A stretch of 64,000 nucleotides of DNA. It comes from Choricystis sp. odSpoLacu1. Lineage: Eukaryota > Chlorophyta > Trebouxiophyceae. Numbering within the stretch: position 1 is the first letter of the stretch; the number at the start of each line of letters is the position of its first letter. Shown here piece by piece: positions 55,119 to 64,000 of the stretch. The notes under the pieces are model-generated. The model had not been told where the DNA came from and did not search any database. It saw only the letters and a program-made list of their open reading frames with translations. The translations under genes were made by a program, and so were the position numbers. Location of the stretch: the NCBI GenBank assembly GCA_958009055.1, contig OY253649.1, positions 186,001-250,000 of the forward strand, read 5' to 3'.

Positions 55119-56078
55119 ATGCGAGCCCCCAACGTCCTGCGCACACCGCGCACTCTAGGCCACCCCCCTCTGACCGCCCGCCCCGACACCCGCCGCGCGC
55201 CGCGCCGCGCGACCGTTGCGGCGGGGCCGCCGGGGGGCCAGCTGCTGGTGCGTGCGGAGTCGGCGGCCCCCCGCCTGCGTGCAATTGCGTTTGCATTGGT
55301 GACAACTCTCACACTCTCACACCTCATTTTCCCTCTCCCGCAGGTCTACGTCCCCTCCCACCCGCTCGCCAAGCACTGGCTCGCCGTCGCGCGCAACAAG
55401 GCCGCCCCCTCCCCCGTGTTCCGGTCCGCCATCGCGGAACTGGGCCGCATCCTGGTGTATGAAGCGGCGGAAGGGTGGCTGCCCATGGTGGAGGGGGAGG
55501 TGGAGACGCCGGTCGGGGTGGCAGACGCCACGTTCGTCGACCCCACCCAACCGATCAAGGTGGTGCCCGTGCTGAGGGCGGGGCTGGTGTTGTTGGAGCA
55601 GGTACGAGTTGTGTGCTGTGTGGGTGGAGCATGGAGAGAGAGAGACAGAGGAAGGCAAAGATCGAGCACTCCACCGCTCACACACCATCCCTCCACTCAG
55701 GCGTCCACCGTCCTCCCCGCCTCCGAAACCTACCACGTCGGCTACGTGCGGGATGAAAAGACGCTGCAAGCCACCCCCTACCTCAACAAGCTGCCCGCCG
55801 TGCTGTCGGGGGAGGACCGCATTCTGATTGCTGACACCATGCTCGCCACGGGAGGCACCATCGTCCAAGTTGTCGCCGACCTCGTCTCCCGCGGCGCGTC
55901 CGACGTCAACATCCGCATCGTGGCGGCGGTGGTGGCCCCCCCCGCGTTGAAAGCTTTGGGCGAACAGTTTCCCAAGCTGAAAGTGTACGCGGGCATGATC
56001 GACGCCGACGTCGACGCCCGCGGCTACATCGTGCCGGGGCTGGGTGACGCGGGCGACCGCGCGTTTGGCACGCTGTGA
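55119..56078 (+). CDS. Uracil phosphoribosyltransferase, plastid type
   Basis: Exons 55119-55247, 55344-55601 and 55701-56078 (all phase 0) encode 254 aa. A transit-like Arg/Pro/Ala leader of 40 residues precedes VYVPSHPLAKHWLAVARN, VPVLRAGLVLLEQ, the PRPP loop ILIADTMLATGGTIV and the uracil-binding C-terminus GYIVPGLGDAGDRAFGT. It makes UMP from uracil and PRPP in pyrimidine salvage. The PUMY glycosidase in this window releases uracil, so the two could act in sequence. Length fits the family plus leader. Confidence 0.94.
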   Translation: MRAPNVLRTPRTLGHPPLTARPDTRRAPRRATVAAGPPGGQLLVRAESAAPRLRAIAFALVTTLTLSHLIFPLPQVYVPSHPLAKHWLAVARNKAAPSPVFRSAIAELGRILVYEAAEGWLPMVEGEVETPVGVADATFVDPTQPIKVVPVLRAGLVLLEQVRVVCCVGGAWRERDRGRQRSSTPPLTHHPSTQASTVLPASETYHVGYVRDEKTLQATPYLNKLPAVLSGEDRILIADTMLATGGTIVQVVADLVSRGASDVNIRIVAAVVAPPALKALGEQFPKLKVYAGMIDADVDARGYIVPGLGDAGDRAFGTL

Positions 56079-56200
56079 AAGAGAGAGAGTGGAGAGGCCG
56101 CGACACACAAACCATCTGTTTTTTTTCTTTCTTCTCTGTTGTTTTTTATCAACCGCCCCTTGTCTTCACACACACACACTCTCCCCTCCCACCATCACCA

Positions 56201-57131
56201 TCAAATGCCACCATTCTCCTGTCCCCGCGCCCGCCGCGGCCGTGGCCGGGGCAGCGGAGGGCAGCCCGCATGCTCCGCCGCAAAGGCAGCAGCCAGCGCG
56301 CCGCGCGGGCGGCGCGGCGCGCGCGTGTCGCCGCCGACGGCCAGGAAGGGGTCGGCCGCCCAGGCGGCGGCGGTGTCGCTGTGGTTGATTGATTTGGGAA
56401 AGGGAAAGGGGGGAGATAGTGTCAGTGTGTGGCTGAGGATGATGACTGTTGAAGGATGGCGATTTTTTGTTGCCATGAGTGGCAGGATGTGTCTTTTTTT
56501 CTTTCACCCACACCTCACACCAAAACATCTCAACTGGTATCGCTGCACCCTGTCTACCCTGGCCAGAGGGCGCCGCTCCGTCTCCCTGGCCGACCCCCAC
56601 CACCCGCCACAGGTGGAGGGGGGGGGGGGAGCGGCGGTGACGGCGACCGCGGCGGCGGTGGCGGCGGCGGCGTGACGGTGGGGGGGCGCTTGAGGCGGCC
56701 GCAACAGTCGCACATGGGGCCGAGCGGCACAGCCTGTGTTGGGTTGATGGTAGGAGGAGGGGGGCGGGTTGTTGTGTGGGTGGGGCAGCGTTGGCCCTTG
56801 CGGACCGCCCTCTTTCCCGTTTCCCCTCCTCCTCTGTCTCACGCACCTTGACGCTCGCCGTCATCATGCGGGCCGACAACTCGTCCAGCGAGGGCGCGCC
56901 ATCGTCTGGCGGCTGCTGGCGCGGGGGCGGCGGCGACGCGGGTGGCAGCAGCGGAGACGGAGACACAGACTCTGACCGCGCCTCGGGGCTGCCGCCGCCG
57001 CCGCCGCCGCCGCCGCCGGCATCCAGCCGCGCGCCCTCCCCCGGCGGCCAAGACGCCAACCCCAGCGCGGCCGCCGCCCAGCACTCGGACCGTTCGGCCA
57101 GGGACGCGTCGACGGTGGTCGCGCACAGCAT
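56201..57131 (-). CDS. Unidentified protein (exon structure partly resolved)
   Basis: Exon 1 (57131-56847) begins MLCATTVDASLAERSECWAA, continues with a Gly run and a Ser/Pro-rich segment, and ends PSLDELSARMMTASVK at a GTGCGT donor. Exon 2 probably starts at 56733 with AVPLGPMCDCCGRLKRPP, a Cys cluster, then a Pro-rich tract whose C12-13 run makes the frame unsafe. A third segment (AAAWAADPFLAVGGDTRAPR, ending at 56201) has a plausible acceptor at about 56385. No family recognised. The ORF extends upstream of 57131 without an ATG. Low confidence beyond exon 1. Confidence 0.35.
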
Positions 57132-57421
57132 CGCTGCGGAAAGGAAGCAGGCGAACAGGGCTGGGCGCAACAACAACCGGGGCGACCAGGCGGGGAGGGA
57201 GGCGTGTGGGGGTTGAATGCTCTCCCCAGCCGACGCGGGTCGGCTGGGGTGGGTGTCGGCACCGCGGTGAGAACGAAAAAAAACAGAGTCTCGTGTGAGG
57301 GAAGATAGCCTCTCGACCGGTCAACGCCACTTTCGCTTCGTTATCTGTTCGTGTGCGCCCCGTCGTCTCTCTCCCTCCTCCACACCGTGACACACCCGCA
57401 CTCCCTCCCCTTTCTTCCATC

Positions 57422-58054
57422 ATGTACCCACCCCCGTCCAGGAGGCCGCCCCTGTTTGGCGCGGGGCCGCAGGTGCGCAGAATCCCCCGCGCGCAATGCG
57501 CTGCGCAGTTTTGATTGATGCCTGCATGCTGGCGCGCCTCTCGCGCGCCGGCCGCGCCCTCCAAGCTGTGTGATCCGACGAGCGTGCTACCGCTCATCCT
57601 GCTTTCACACTGCGGTGTCCCCTGTTTTCTGTGCGTGTGTGCCAGCCAACCCCATACTCTCTCCCTCTCCTCAGGTCGACCCCGAGTCCCTGGAGCGCGA
57701 CAACGATCGCGGCATCGACGTCCTGGGCGACCGCGTGGGCGCCCTGCGTCAGGTGAGGGATGGTTGGGGGTAGGGAGCAGTGATTGCGTCGTTAAAAAAT
57801 GAATAACACGCACTCACACCCACTCACCACCACCCTTCCGTCAGATGACCCTCGGCATCCACTCCGAAGTCGAGGGCCAGCACCGTCTGCTGGACGGCAT
57901 GTCAGACTCCATGGGCTTCGCTCAAGCGGGCCTGGCCAACGCGGCGCTCCGCTTTCGGCGCGTGTTTGAGACGCCGCGCGGGCGCCACTCGGCGGCCACG
58001 GCGGGCGGGGTGGCTGCGTTTTTGTTTTTGATCATGCTGCTGATGCGTCGGTGA
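57422..58054 (+). CDS. Bet1-like Qc-SNARE
   Basis: Exons 57422-57472, 57675-57752 and 57845-58054 (all phase 0) encode 112 aa. A short N-terminus leads to a single SNARE helix: LERDNDRGIDVLGDRVGALR, then GIHSEVEGQHRLLDGMSDSM with the zero-layer Gln. It ends in a tail anchor (GGVAAFLFLIMLLMRR). Length, single helix and LLDGM match Bet1 (plant BET11/12, SFT1-like), which mediates ER-Golgi and intra-Golgi fusion. As a tail-anchored protein it is a probable client of the GET pathway. Confidence 0.88.
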
Positions 58055-58127
58055 GTGGAATGAGAGAGCAGGGCGTGTGTAGACAACTAGAGACTTGCAA
58101 CACAAAAAAACACTGTTTTTTTTTTTT

Positions 58128-61004
58128 TCATTTCACGGGCGCGTCCCGCTTGGCCCACTCCTTGCCCTTGCGCCCGCCCGCGGCGCGGGCGGCTGCCGCC
58201 CTCACTCTCCCCCAGTCAGCCCACACCGCGTCAAAGGTGGGGGCGACCGCGATCGTGCGCGCTCCGAGCGTGAGCACGATGGCCGCCGCGCCAGCCACGC
58301 CGCCCGTCAACGCCGCCCGGGCTGCCTCCTCCAGCGCCAGCACGGCGTAGGGGGGGGTGTGCATGAAGGAGGGGGGGCACGTGATGGGTGGTGGTGGGGG
58401 GGGGAGAGGGCCGTACTCGAGGCGGGCGGTGGTCGCGCCCCCCCCCACAGCAACAGACGGAGGCGCCACCTCCTCCACCACGCGCCGCTGCTCCGCCATC
58501 ACCAGCCCTCCGTACACGCCCTCCACCCAGTCCAGGGACGCCAGGCCGCCTGGCTCTGTCGCGGCGGCTGCCACGGCGTCGGTCACCCACGTGGCGGCGG
58601 TGGCGGCGAGGCCAGCGTTGGAGACGTCGGGCCACGGGGAGGAGGACGCGTCGGTGTTGGCGGCAGCAGCCGCAAACGCCACCCTCGCCCTCCACGCGCG
58701 CCCTGCCGGCGGCTCCCCCAGGCACGCCACCCCGCCGCGACCGATGGCGGACGCCAGCGCTGCCGCGACCGCGGGCGTGGGGATGGCGGCCTGCGCGCCC
58801 GCCGTGACGACGACGCGCTTGGCCGACGCGACCCACTCGATGGAAACAGCGTCATCTTCTCCACCCCCCACATCCGCCGCCTCCACTCGCGCTGCCAGCA
58901 CCGCCAGCGGCGCCCGGTCGGCCGCCCTCGGCGTCACCAGGGCGGGCACCACCAGCAGGGGCGCATCGGCCAGGGGGTCATCCGGGCTGGCCAGGCGCAC
59001 GGTCGTCGTGGGCGCGCCGGGGGACGGGGGGAGGACAAACGCGGCCGCCTTGCCCGCGTTGCCGCGCGCGCGGCGTGTGGCGAGGCGGTCGGGGTAGGCG
59101 GCGGCCAAAAGTTTGCCGGCTAAAGAGGGCTGGGACGCTAGTTGGGCGGCAGCGGACGTGGCCAGCGCGGCACGCGCGGCTGCCGCGCGGGGTGGCGGCG
59201 CGTCTTCTGCTTCTTCTGCGTCGTCCGACGCGTCACTCCCATCGCTCACCGCTTTCACCACCTGGCGGCGCAACAGCAGGGCGGTGTCTAGCACGTCTTG
59301 GCAGGCACGCGGGTCGAGAGCCTCGGCCAGGGGGCCGGTCTCGCCCGCGAGTGCTGCGACGCGCGCCCCAGCGTCGGCCGTCGCCGCGCGCCCGCGCACA
59401 GGGTCTCGCGACGACGCCAGCGCCGCCAGCACGGCGCCCGCGTCCAGGGCGGACGCGTCGACTGACGTCAGCAGCATGCGGGCCAGGCGAGGGTGGGCGC
59501 CGACACCGGCGGCGGCAGCGCCGGCGGGGGTGAGCGTGATGCTGCGGGTGGGAGTGTCGACGTCGACCAGCCCCAACCCCTGCAACAGCCGCCACGCGGC
59601 CACCATGCCGGCTTCAGGAGGGGGGTCGAGCCACGGCAACTCTCTCCAACGATCTCCCCAGCCGGTGGCCGCCAGGGACAGCGCGGTGGGGGCGATGTCC
59701 CCGTCGGCCAGCGACGGCGGCGTGGCTGCCGCCCTCCGCGTGTGGCTCGCCTCACTCCACAGCCGCAAGCACAGGCCCGGCCCCAGCCGCCCCGCCCGCC
59801 CCCGTCTTTGATCCGCGGACGCGGCGGAGGTGGGGAGGGTGTGGAGTCTGTCCAACAGGGTGGTGGGGTCGGAGCGCGAGCGGCGGGAGAGGCCAGAGTC
59901 GATGACGACGCGGACGCGAGGCACAGTCACGCTGGATTCCGCGATGTTGGTGGCCACCACGACGCGGCGACGGCGGTCAGTGTCATCAGAAGGAGGAGGG
60001 GCCAGCACCGCGTCCTGGGCGGCGGCGGGGAGGCCGCCGTGCAACGGCAACGCGTCGATGTCACGACACTCGGACTGCAGGCCTTTCACCACCGCCCGCA
60101 CGTCGGCCGCGCCCGGCACAAACACCAGCACATCGCCCGGGTGGGTGGCCAGGGCGGAGCGAGTGGCGGTGAGGAGGGCGGCCGCCAGGTCTCGTGGGCC
60201 GGGCGGGGGGGCGCCCGCCCACATCGTTTTCACGGGGAACGCCCTCGCCGCCGGCGCGGTCACGAGGCGGGCGCGCCCGCCTAACCGATCCATCGCGGTG
60301 TCTGCCAGCCCTCCGCCTAGCGTGGCGGACGCGACGAGAACTCGATAGGGAGGCGTGTCGGCTGCGCCACCCCCACGCAGCGCTGCCGCCGCCAGCGCAA
60401 ACAGCAGGTCTGTCTCCGCCCCTCGTTCGTGCGCTTCATCCAGCATCAAGCAGCCGTAGCCCAGGCGCCCACTTGCCACGGATTTGAGGGCGATGCCAGG
60501 TGTCACCACAAGCACACGTGTCGACCGACTCACCCGCGCATCCCCACGCACGCGGTAGCCGACGGTGCCGCCCACCTGCTGGCCCAGCAGGGTGGACATG
60601 CGCCTCGCCGCCGACATGGCGGCCAGGCGGCGTGGTTCGACGACCAAGACGGAGACGCCGGCGGCTGCCAGGGCAAGGGGCACGGCTGTTGTTTTGCCGG
60701 CGCCCGGGGGGGCTTCCAGCACACAGGCACTGTGCGTGAGTAGGGCGTCGACGATTGAAGGCAGCACGGGCTCGATGGGCAGGTGGGCCCAAGGGGGTGG
60801 TGGTGTGGAGGGTGGTGCGGTGGGGCGGTCATCGTCAGCACTCGCCGACGCTCGAACGTGCGATGGCGGGCATGCGATGCCGCATCGGGCCCCACCATAG
60901 GGCAACCGAGGCTCGTGCGTGCGCGCTGGGCGGAGTGGGAGGCCGTGGGCTGGCGTGGTGGGGGTCGGGCCGCGTGGGCGCGAGAGCGACGGCACTCGGT
61001 GCAT
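58128..61004 (-). CDS. HrpB-type DEAH-box helicase, probably plastid-targeted
   Basis: A single exon of 958 aa from the first ATG. A Pro/Arg/His/Ser leader of about 55 residues is transit-like. Motifs: LEAPPGAGKTTAVPLAL (I), VVEPRRLAAMSAARRM (Ia), LMLDEAHERGAETDLLF (II), VASATLGG (III), VVVATNIAESSVTVP (V) and ADQRRGRAGRLGPG (VI). The HA2-like and HrpB C-terminal domains follow (LDWVEGVYGGLVMAEQRRV). HrpB is a bacterial DEAH helicase of uncertain role; algae and plants carry a nuclear copy of bacterial type. The ORF continues upstream of 61004 without another ATG. Absence of introns in nearly 3 kb is unusual for this window and fits bacterial origin. Confidence 0.9.
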   Translation of the reverse strand: MHRVPSLSRPRGPTPTTPAHGLPLRPARTHEPRLPYGGARCGIACPPSHVRASASADDDRPTAPPSTPPPPWAHLPIEPVLPSIVDALLTHSACVLEAPPGAGKTTAVPLALAAAGVSVLVVEPRRLAAMSAARRMSTLLGQQVGGTVGYRVRGDARVSRSTRVLVVTPGIALKSVASGRLGYGCLMLDEAHERGAETDLLFALAAAALRGGGAADTPPYRVLVASATLGGGLADTAMDRLGGRARLVTAPAARAFPVKTMWAGAPPPGPRDLAAALLTATRSALATHPGDVLVFVPGAADVRAVVKGLQSECRDIDALPLHGGLPAAAQDAVLAPPPSDDTDRRRRVVVATNIAESSVTVPRVRVVIDSGLSRRSRSDPTTLLDRLHTLPTSAASADQRRGRAGRLGPGLCLRLWSEASHTRRAAATPPSLADGDIAPTALSLAATGWGDRWRELPWLDPPPEAGMVAAWRLLQGLGLVDVDTPTRSITLTPAGAAAAGVGAHPRLARMLLTSVDASALDAGAVLAALASSRDPVRGRAATADAGARVAALAGETGPLAEALDPRACQDVLDTALLLRRQVVKAVSDGSDASDDAEEAEDAPPPRAAAARAALATSAAAQLASQPSLAGKLLAAAYPDRLATRRARGNAGKAAAFVLPPSPGAPTTTVRLASPDDPLADAPLLVVPALVTPRAADRAPLAVLAARVEAADVGGGEDDAVSIEWVASAKRVVVTAGAQAAIPTPAVAAALASAIGRGGVACLGEPPAGRAWRARVAFAAAAANTDASSSPWPDVSNAGLAATAATWVTDAVAAAATEPGGLASLDWVEGVYGGLVMAEQRRVVEEVAPPSVAVGGGATTARLEYGPLPPPPPPITCPPSFMHTPPYAVLALEEAARAALTGGVAGAAAIVLTLGARTIAVAPTFDAVWADWGRVRAAAARAAGGRKGKEWAKRDAPVK

Positions 61005-61315
61005 ACCGCTGCCGCCTCCCGCCCTGCTGCCCAGCGCCTGGCACAATGACACAGGACTGCACAGGCCACAGCGTTCACGTCACGCGGGGCGCGCGCCCAC
61101 ACGGCTTGTGGCACGCGCGGCAGGGGGCGATGGGGGGTGCCGCGAAAGGTGTAGGGCGAGCGAGGGGAAACAATGATTTTGCTGCTGCTGTTCTTTCACT
61201 CCCCTCACCCACCAATTCCGACACGGTTCCCACGCTGCTTGCCCAGCCCGGTCACCACGCCGCCACCCACTTGACCCCCCACGTCATCACCCCCACCCCC
61301 GCCACTCGTCCACAG
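61005..61315. promoter_or_regulatory. Divergent promoter region, HrpB and RAMA-CW-ARID genes
   Basis: A 311-bp spacer between start codons. The RAMA gene ATG directly follows CCACAG, so an upstream non-coding exon is possible. Confidence 0.45.
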
Positions 61316-64000
61316 ATGGCGGGCCGCGGAGATGCCGGGCGTTCCAGGACGCTGGCGCCGCTCGTGGGCGCGGGCGCCCTGCTGCCCGGCCCCAACGTCC
61401 TCAGCTGCAGCGTTGCTGGGCGCGACTATTATGCGGGTGAGTAGGGCCCCTTTTGTGGGCGTGGCGGGCGGGCGGGCGGGTGGGGGCGCGCGTGTGCCGC
61501 GCCGCTCGCTTGCCGAATCCCGCCTGCCCACCATTCGTGCGCCGTCCCCGCCGCCACGCTGCTCGGCGCGCCTTTCTGCCTCCCCCGGACGACGCGTATG
61601 ACTGCTCACAACCGAATTGTGGGGCAACCGCTGTGCCGGCACGAGGCGCACGTGCGGGCGGCGGTCCCATTCCCGCCGACCGCTCGCGGCCCAGGGCCTA
61701 GCCGCCGTTTTTCTGCGACGTTGATGCCATCGGTCGGGCTGGTGCCGCGCCCGTTTGCGGGTCCTTCCACCCCCGGAACCGCCCACACTGCACACCCCCA
61801 CTCCCGGGCGTGTGCGGGAAGGGGGTGGCGAGGGCGGCCGCGGGAGGCGCGGAGCAGAGAAGGGTACGCTCGCCTCCAATTTCGCCCGCCAATCCCTGCC
61901 CCCCTCCCCCCCTCCGCAGAGCTCGCTGTCGACGGCGCCATCCTGTTTGAAGGCTACGTGTTCAAGAGCCCGTCCGCTTTCTCCGTGTTCATCAAGCGCA
62001 AGCAGGTGGGTGGAGACGAGAGAGGTGGGAGGGTGGGAGGCCAAATGCTCCGTCGCCGCGACCTTCCCCACCGACACGCACTCGCGGTCCAGAAGCAACG
62101 CCGGGCCGCCGGACACCCACACTCACCCCTCCTCTCTCCCACACCACTCCAGAACCCGGCCCGCAAAGCGGACGACGGGTGGACCTCGTGCAAGTACCGT
62201 GGCCAACTGCTGTCCCTGTACAGGCCCCAGCTGGAGGACCTGCTTTCAGCTGGCTTGGGCGTATCAGGCCCCACGGCGTCAGGCCCCGCGTCCCCCGCGT
62301 CGCGCGGCGTCGTCGGCGCCGCCTCCACCGGCGCCCGCCGACCTCCCTCCGCCAACAACCATGCCGACTCCGAGTACGCGGGTTACGGCGATTCAGACGA
62401 CGATGGCGGGTCGCGCGGCGGGTCGCGCGGCGCGCGCCCCTGGCCGTCGCCGCGCGGGGCGCGCGTCGGGGGGGCGCCCCCGCCCTTCAGGCGGCCGGGG
62501 CGGTGCGACGGGTGGCGCCAGCAAGCTCAGGGCTGCAGCCGCTCCCTTGCTCTGGATTCAGTGCGATGAACCCACCTGTGGCAAGTGGCGCCGCGTGCGC
62601 GCGCGCGACGCGCCCTCCGACGATGAAGCCTCCTGGCTGTGCTCCATGAACCCCGACCCACGCTGGGCCTCGTGCGACGTCCCCCAAGCCGTGCCCGACG
62701 ATGAAATTGACAGGCAGCTGGAGGCGGAGGGAGGGCCCCTCCCCGGCCCCGCCGACCGCGACGGCGGCGGCGCTGTGCCCCACGCCGCCACCTGCGCCCG
62801 CCCCCCGCTCGACGACTGCACCGACGCCGACTTTGAGGATGATCTGTGCACGTTCTTGGCGGCTTCGGGCGATGCGGACGGCGCCAAAGCGCTGCGCGCA
62901 CGCACAGTCACGCTGGCGGGCGCGCCACTGGATGTCTTCGGCCTCTACCGCGCCGTCGTCGGCCTGGGCGGCCTGTACCGCGCGGAGGCGCGGTCCACCG
63001 GCACCCGCTACGGCCTGGGCGCGCAGTCAGGGCTGGACTGGGGGGGGGCTGTGTTTCCGCAGCTGCGCAACTGTACCGCTGCGACACGTGCAGCGAGTGT
63101 GGGGGCGTCGCTCGCGTCGCTCTACCGTCGCTACCTGGCCCCCTATGAACGCGCCCACGCGGCGGCCGACTTGCCGCCCCCGCCTCCACCCCCTGGCGCC
63201 GACCCGCTGGCTTTCCTGGCGGATGTCGCTTCCCAGGGCGAACCCCCGCTCCCCGGCCGCGCGGCCGCGTCCGCCCCCGCCGCCGCCTGGCGCAAGCGCG
63301 GCGGCGCCGCGTCGGACGATGACGCCGCCTCCCCCCTGGCCAAAAGGGCCAAGGGTGGCGTGGGTGGTGGCGCTGGCGGCGCCCCCGCGCCGCCCCACCT
63401 TCACAGGTGGGGCGCGCCGCGCGCGCGCCCGCCACCGTCGCTGCCGAACTTCGCGCCATCGAGACCGCCCCCGGCCGCGCCGCCCCGGGCGACCTGCTGC
63501 TGGCCCCCGACCCCGCCGACCTCAACCGCCACTGGCCGGTGGCGGTGGCGGCGGCGCGCGACCTGCCCGCCGCCGTGCTCGGCGGCGACACCGCCGGCGT
63601 CGCCCCCTCCCGCGACTTCCCGCAACGCTTGGACGCCGCCTCCGACGCGGGTCGCGTGCGGGACGCGCTGCCCGTGGTCGTGGTGGGCACGACGTCGTGT
63701 GGGTGGGTGGAGGCTGCCTCCACGCGCCCCTTCACCGCGAGCGCGGCCGCCGCGGCCGCGGCCGCCGTCGCGCCCGCCGCCCGCCGCACCGCCGACGGCG
63801 ATGAAGCCGACCCTGACGCCGACGCCGCGGACGCAGAGTGCGCGCGCGCCCTCAAGGTGGCGGCCCAGTCGGCGCGTGCCCCCGGCGCCGCGGGCCGCGC
63901 GGCGGCGGCCGCCGCCGCGCACGCGGCCGGCGCGGCCGCGGCAGCCGCCCGCTTGCTCGCCCTGGAAGGGCGCCTCCCCCTTGACGGCGCTGTGTACACG
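61316..64000 (+). CDS. Chromatin-type protein with RAMA, CW zinc finger, ARID and PWWP-like domains (partial at right edge)
   Basis: Exons 61316-61436, 61920-62005 and 62153 onward, running off the window. Residues about 8-95 form a RAMA domain: LAPLVGAGALLPGPNVLSCS, DYYAELAVDGAILFEGYVFK, SPSAFSVFIKR and DDGWTSCKYRGQLLSLYR. A CW finger follows at 62553-62690 (WIQCDEPTCGKWRRVRARD, then WLC, then WASCDVPQ). An ARID domain spans about 62820-63170 (FEDDLCTFLAASGDADGAK, PLDVFGLYRAVVGLGGLYR, LYRRYLAPYE). A PWWP-like segment lies at about 63470-63730 (PGDLLLAPDPADLNRHWPVA, then VVVVGTTSCGWVEAASTRPF). RAMA is a predicted reader of modified DNA, CW binds H3K4me, ARID binds DNA and PWWP binds H3K36me. 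Frame changes near 62468-62480 and 63358-63408 are needed. Confidence 0.78.

Noticed and set aside
63358..63408. A 47-bp intron between the ARID and PWWP-like regions
   Set aside because: GT and AG borders in the correct phase exist, but 47 bp is far shorter than the other introns here. A one-base error is equally likely, so it is not annotated.

Overview
The window reads as nuclear DNA of a very GC-rich, gene-dense green alga. Genes are split by short GT-AG introns (mostly 70-300 bp, typically starting GTGAG and ending in C/T-rich CAG). Many products are plant or chloroplast types: FtsZ with the FtsZ2-type tail, two-domain NFU, PAO-type Rieske oxygenase, plastid-like UPRT, HrpB helicase with a transit-like leader, WRB/GET1, PUMY and CNX2. 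TGTAA, the chlorophyte poly(A) signal, lies shortly after several stop codons. A compact chlorophyte (trebouxiophyte or prasinophyte-like) is my inference; nothing here fixes the genus.

Layout: 1-5.8 kb holds a partial gene at the left edge, NFU, FtsZ and an MRS2/CorA-type Mg transporter. 5.8-16.4 kb holds an FSH serine hydrolase, a WTAP/FIP37-like coiled coil, RBM34/Nop12, a RING-TPR protein, TSG101/VPS23, PUMY and a Sel1-like low-complexity protein. About 1.5 kb without a recognisable gene follows, with long C runs and a 20-bp tandem repeat. 17.9-33.3 kb holds a DnaJ-type zinc protein, WDR48/UAF1, a membrane protein, GET1, a renalase-like oxidoreductase, a GNAT, an AFG2B/CIP111-like AAA ATPase whose N-domain is cut off by an in-frame TGA, a four-finger CCCH protein, a bPH-domain protein and CNX2/MoaA. 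33.5-48.8 kb holds PP1, an ankyrin protein, TAF6, the PAO-type oxygenase, SPT5, SDHAF2, TACO1, a tRNA-Met and PLPBP. 49-64 kb holds a CCA-adding enzyme with an embedded ERI1-type exonuclease, a SMUBP2/UPF1-like helicase, UPRT, a Bet1 SNARE, HrpB and, at the right edge, a RAMA-CW-ARID-PWWP chromatin protein that leaves the window.

Genes alternate strand almost strictly. Neighbours are mostly head-to-head with about 110-440 bp between start codons, or tail-to-tail, so shared bidirectional promoters are likely. There are no operons and no mobile elements that I can support. Functions are mixed: chromatin and transcription (TAF6, SPT5, RAMA-CW-ARID), RNA and tRNA metabolism, organelle maintenance and membrane traffic. 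Stop codons are overwhelmingly TGA. Several genes change frame inside G or C runs of 8-12 bases, which most likely reflects sequence errors in homopolymers, so some coding spans below are approximate.

The most notable items are the CCA-transferase/exonuclease fusion and the RAMA-CW-ARID-PWWP protein.
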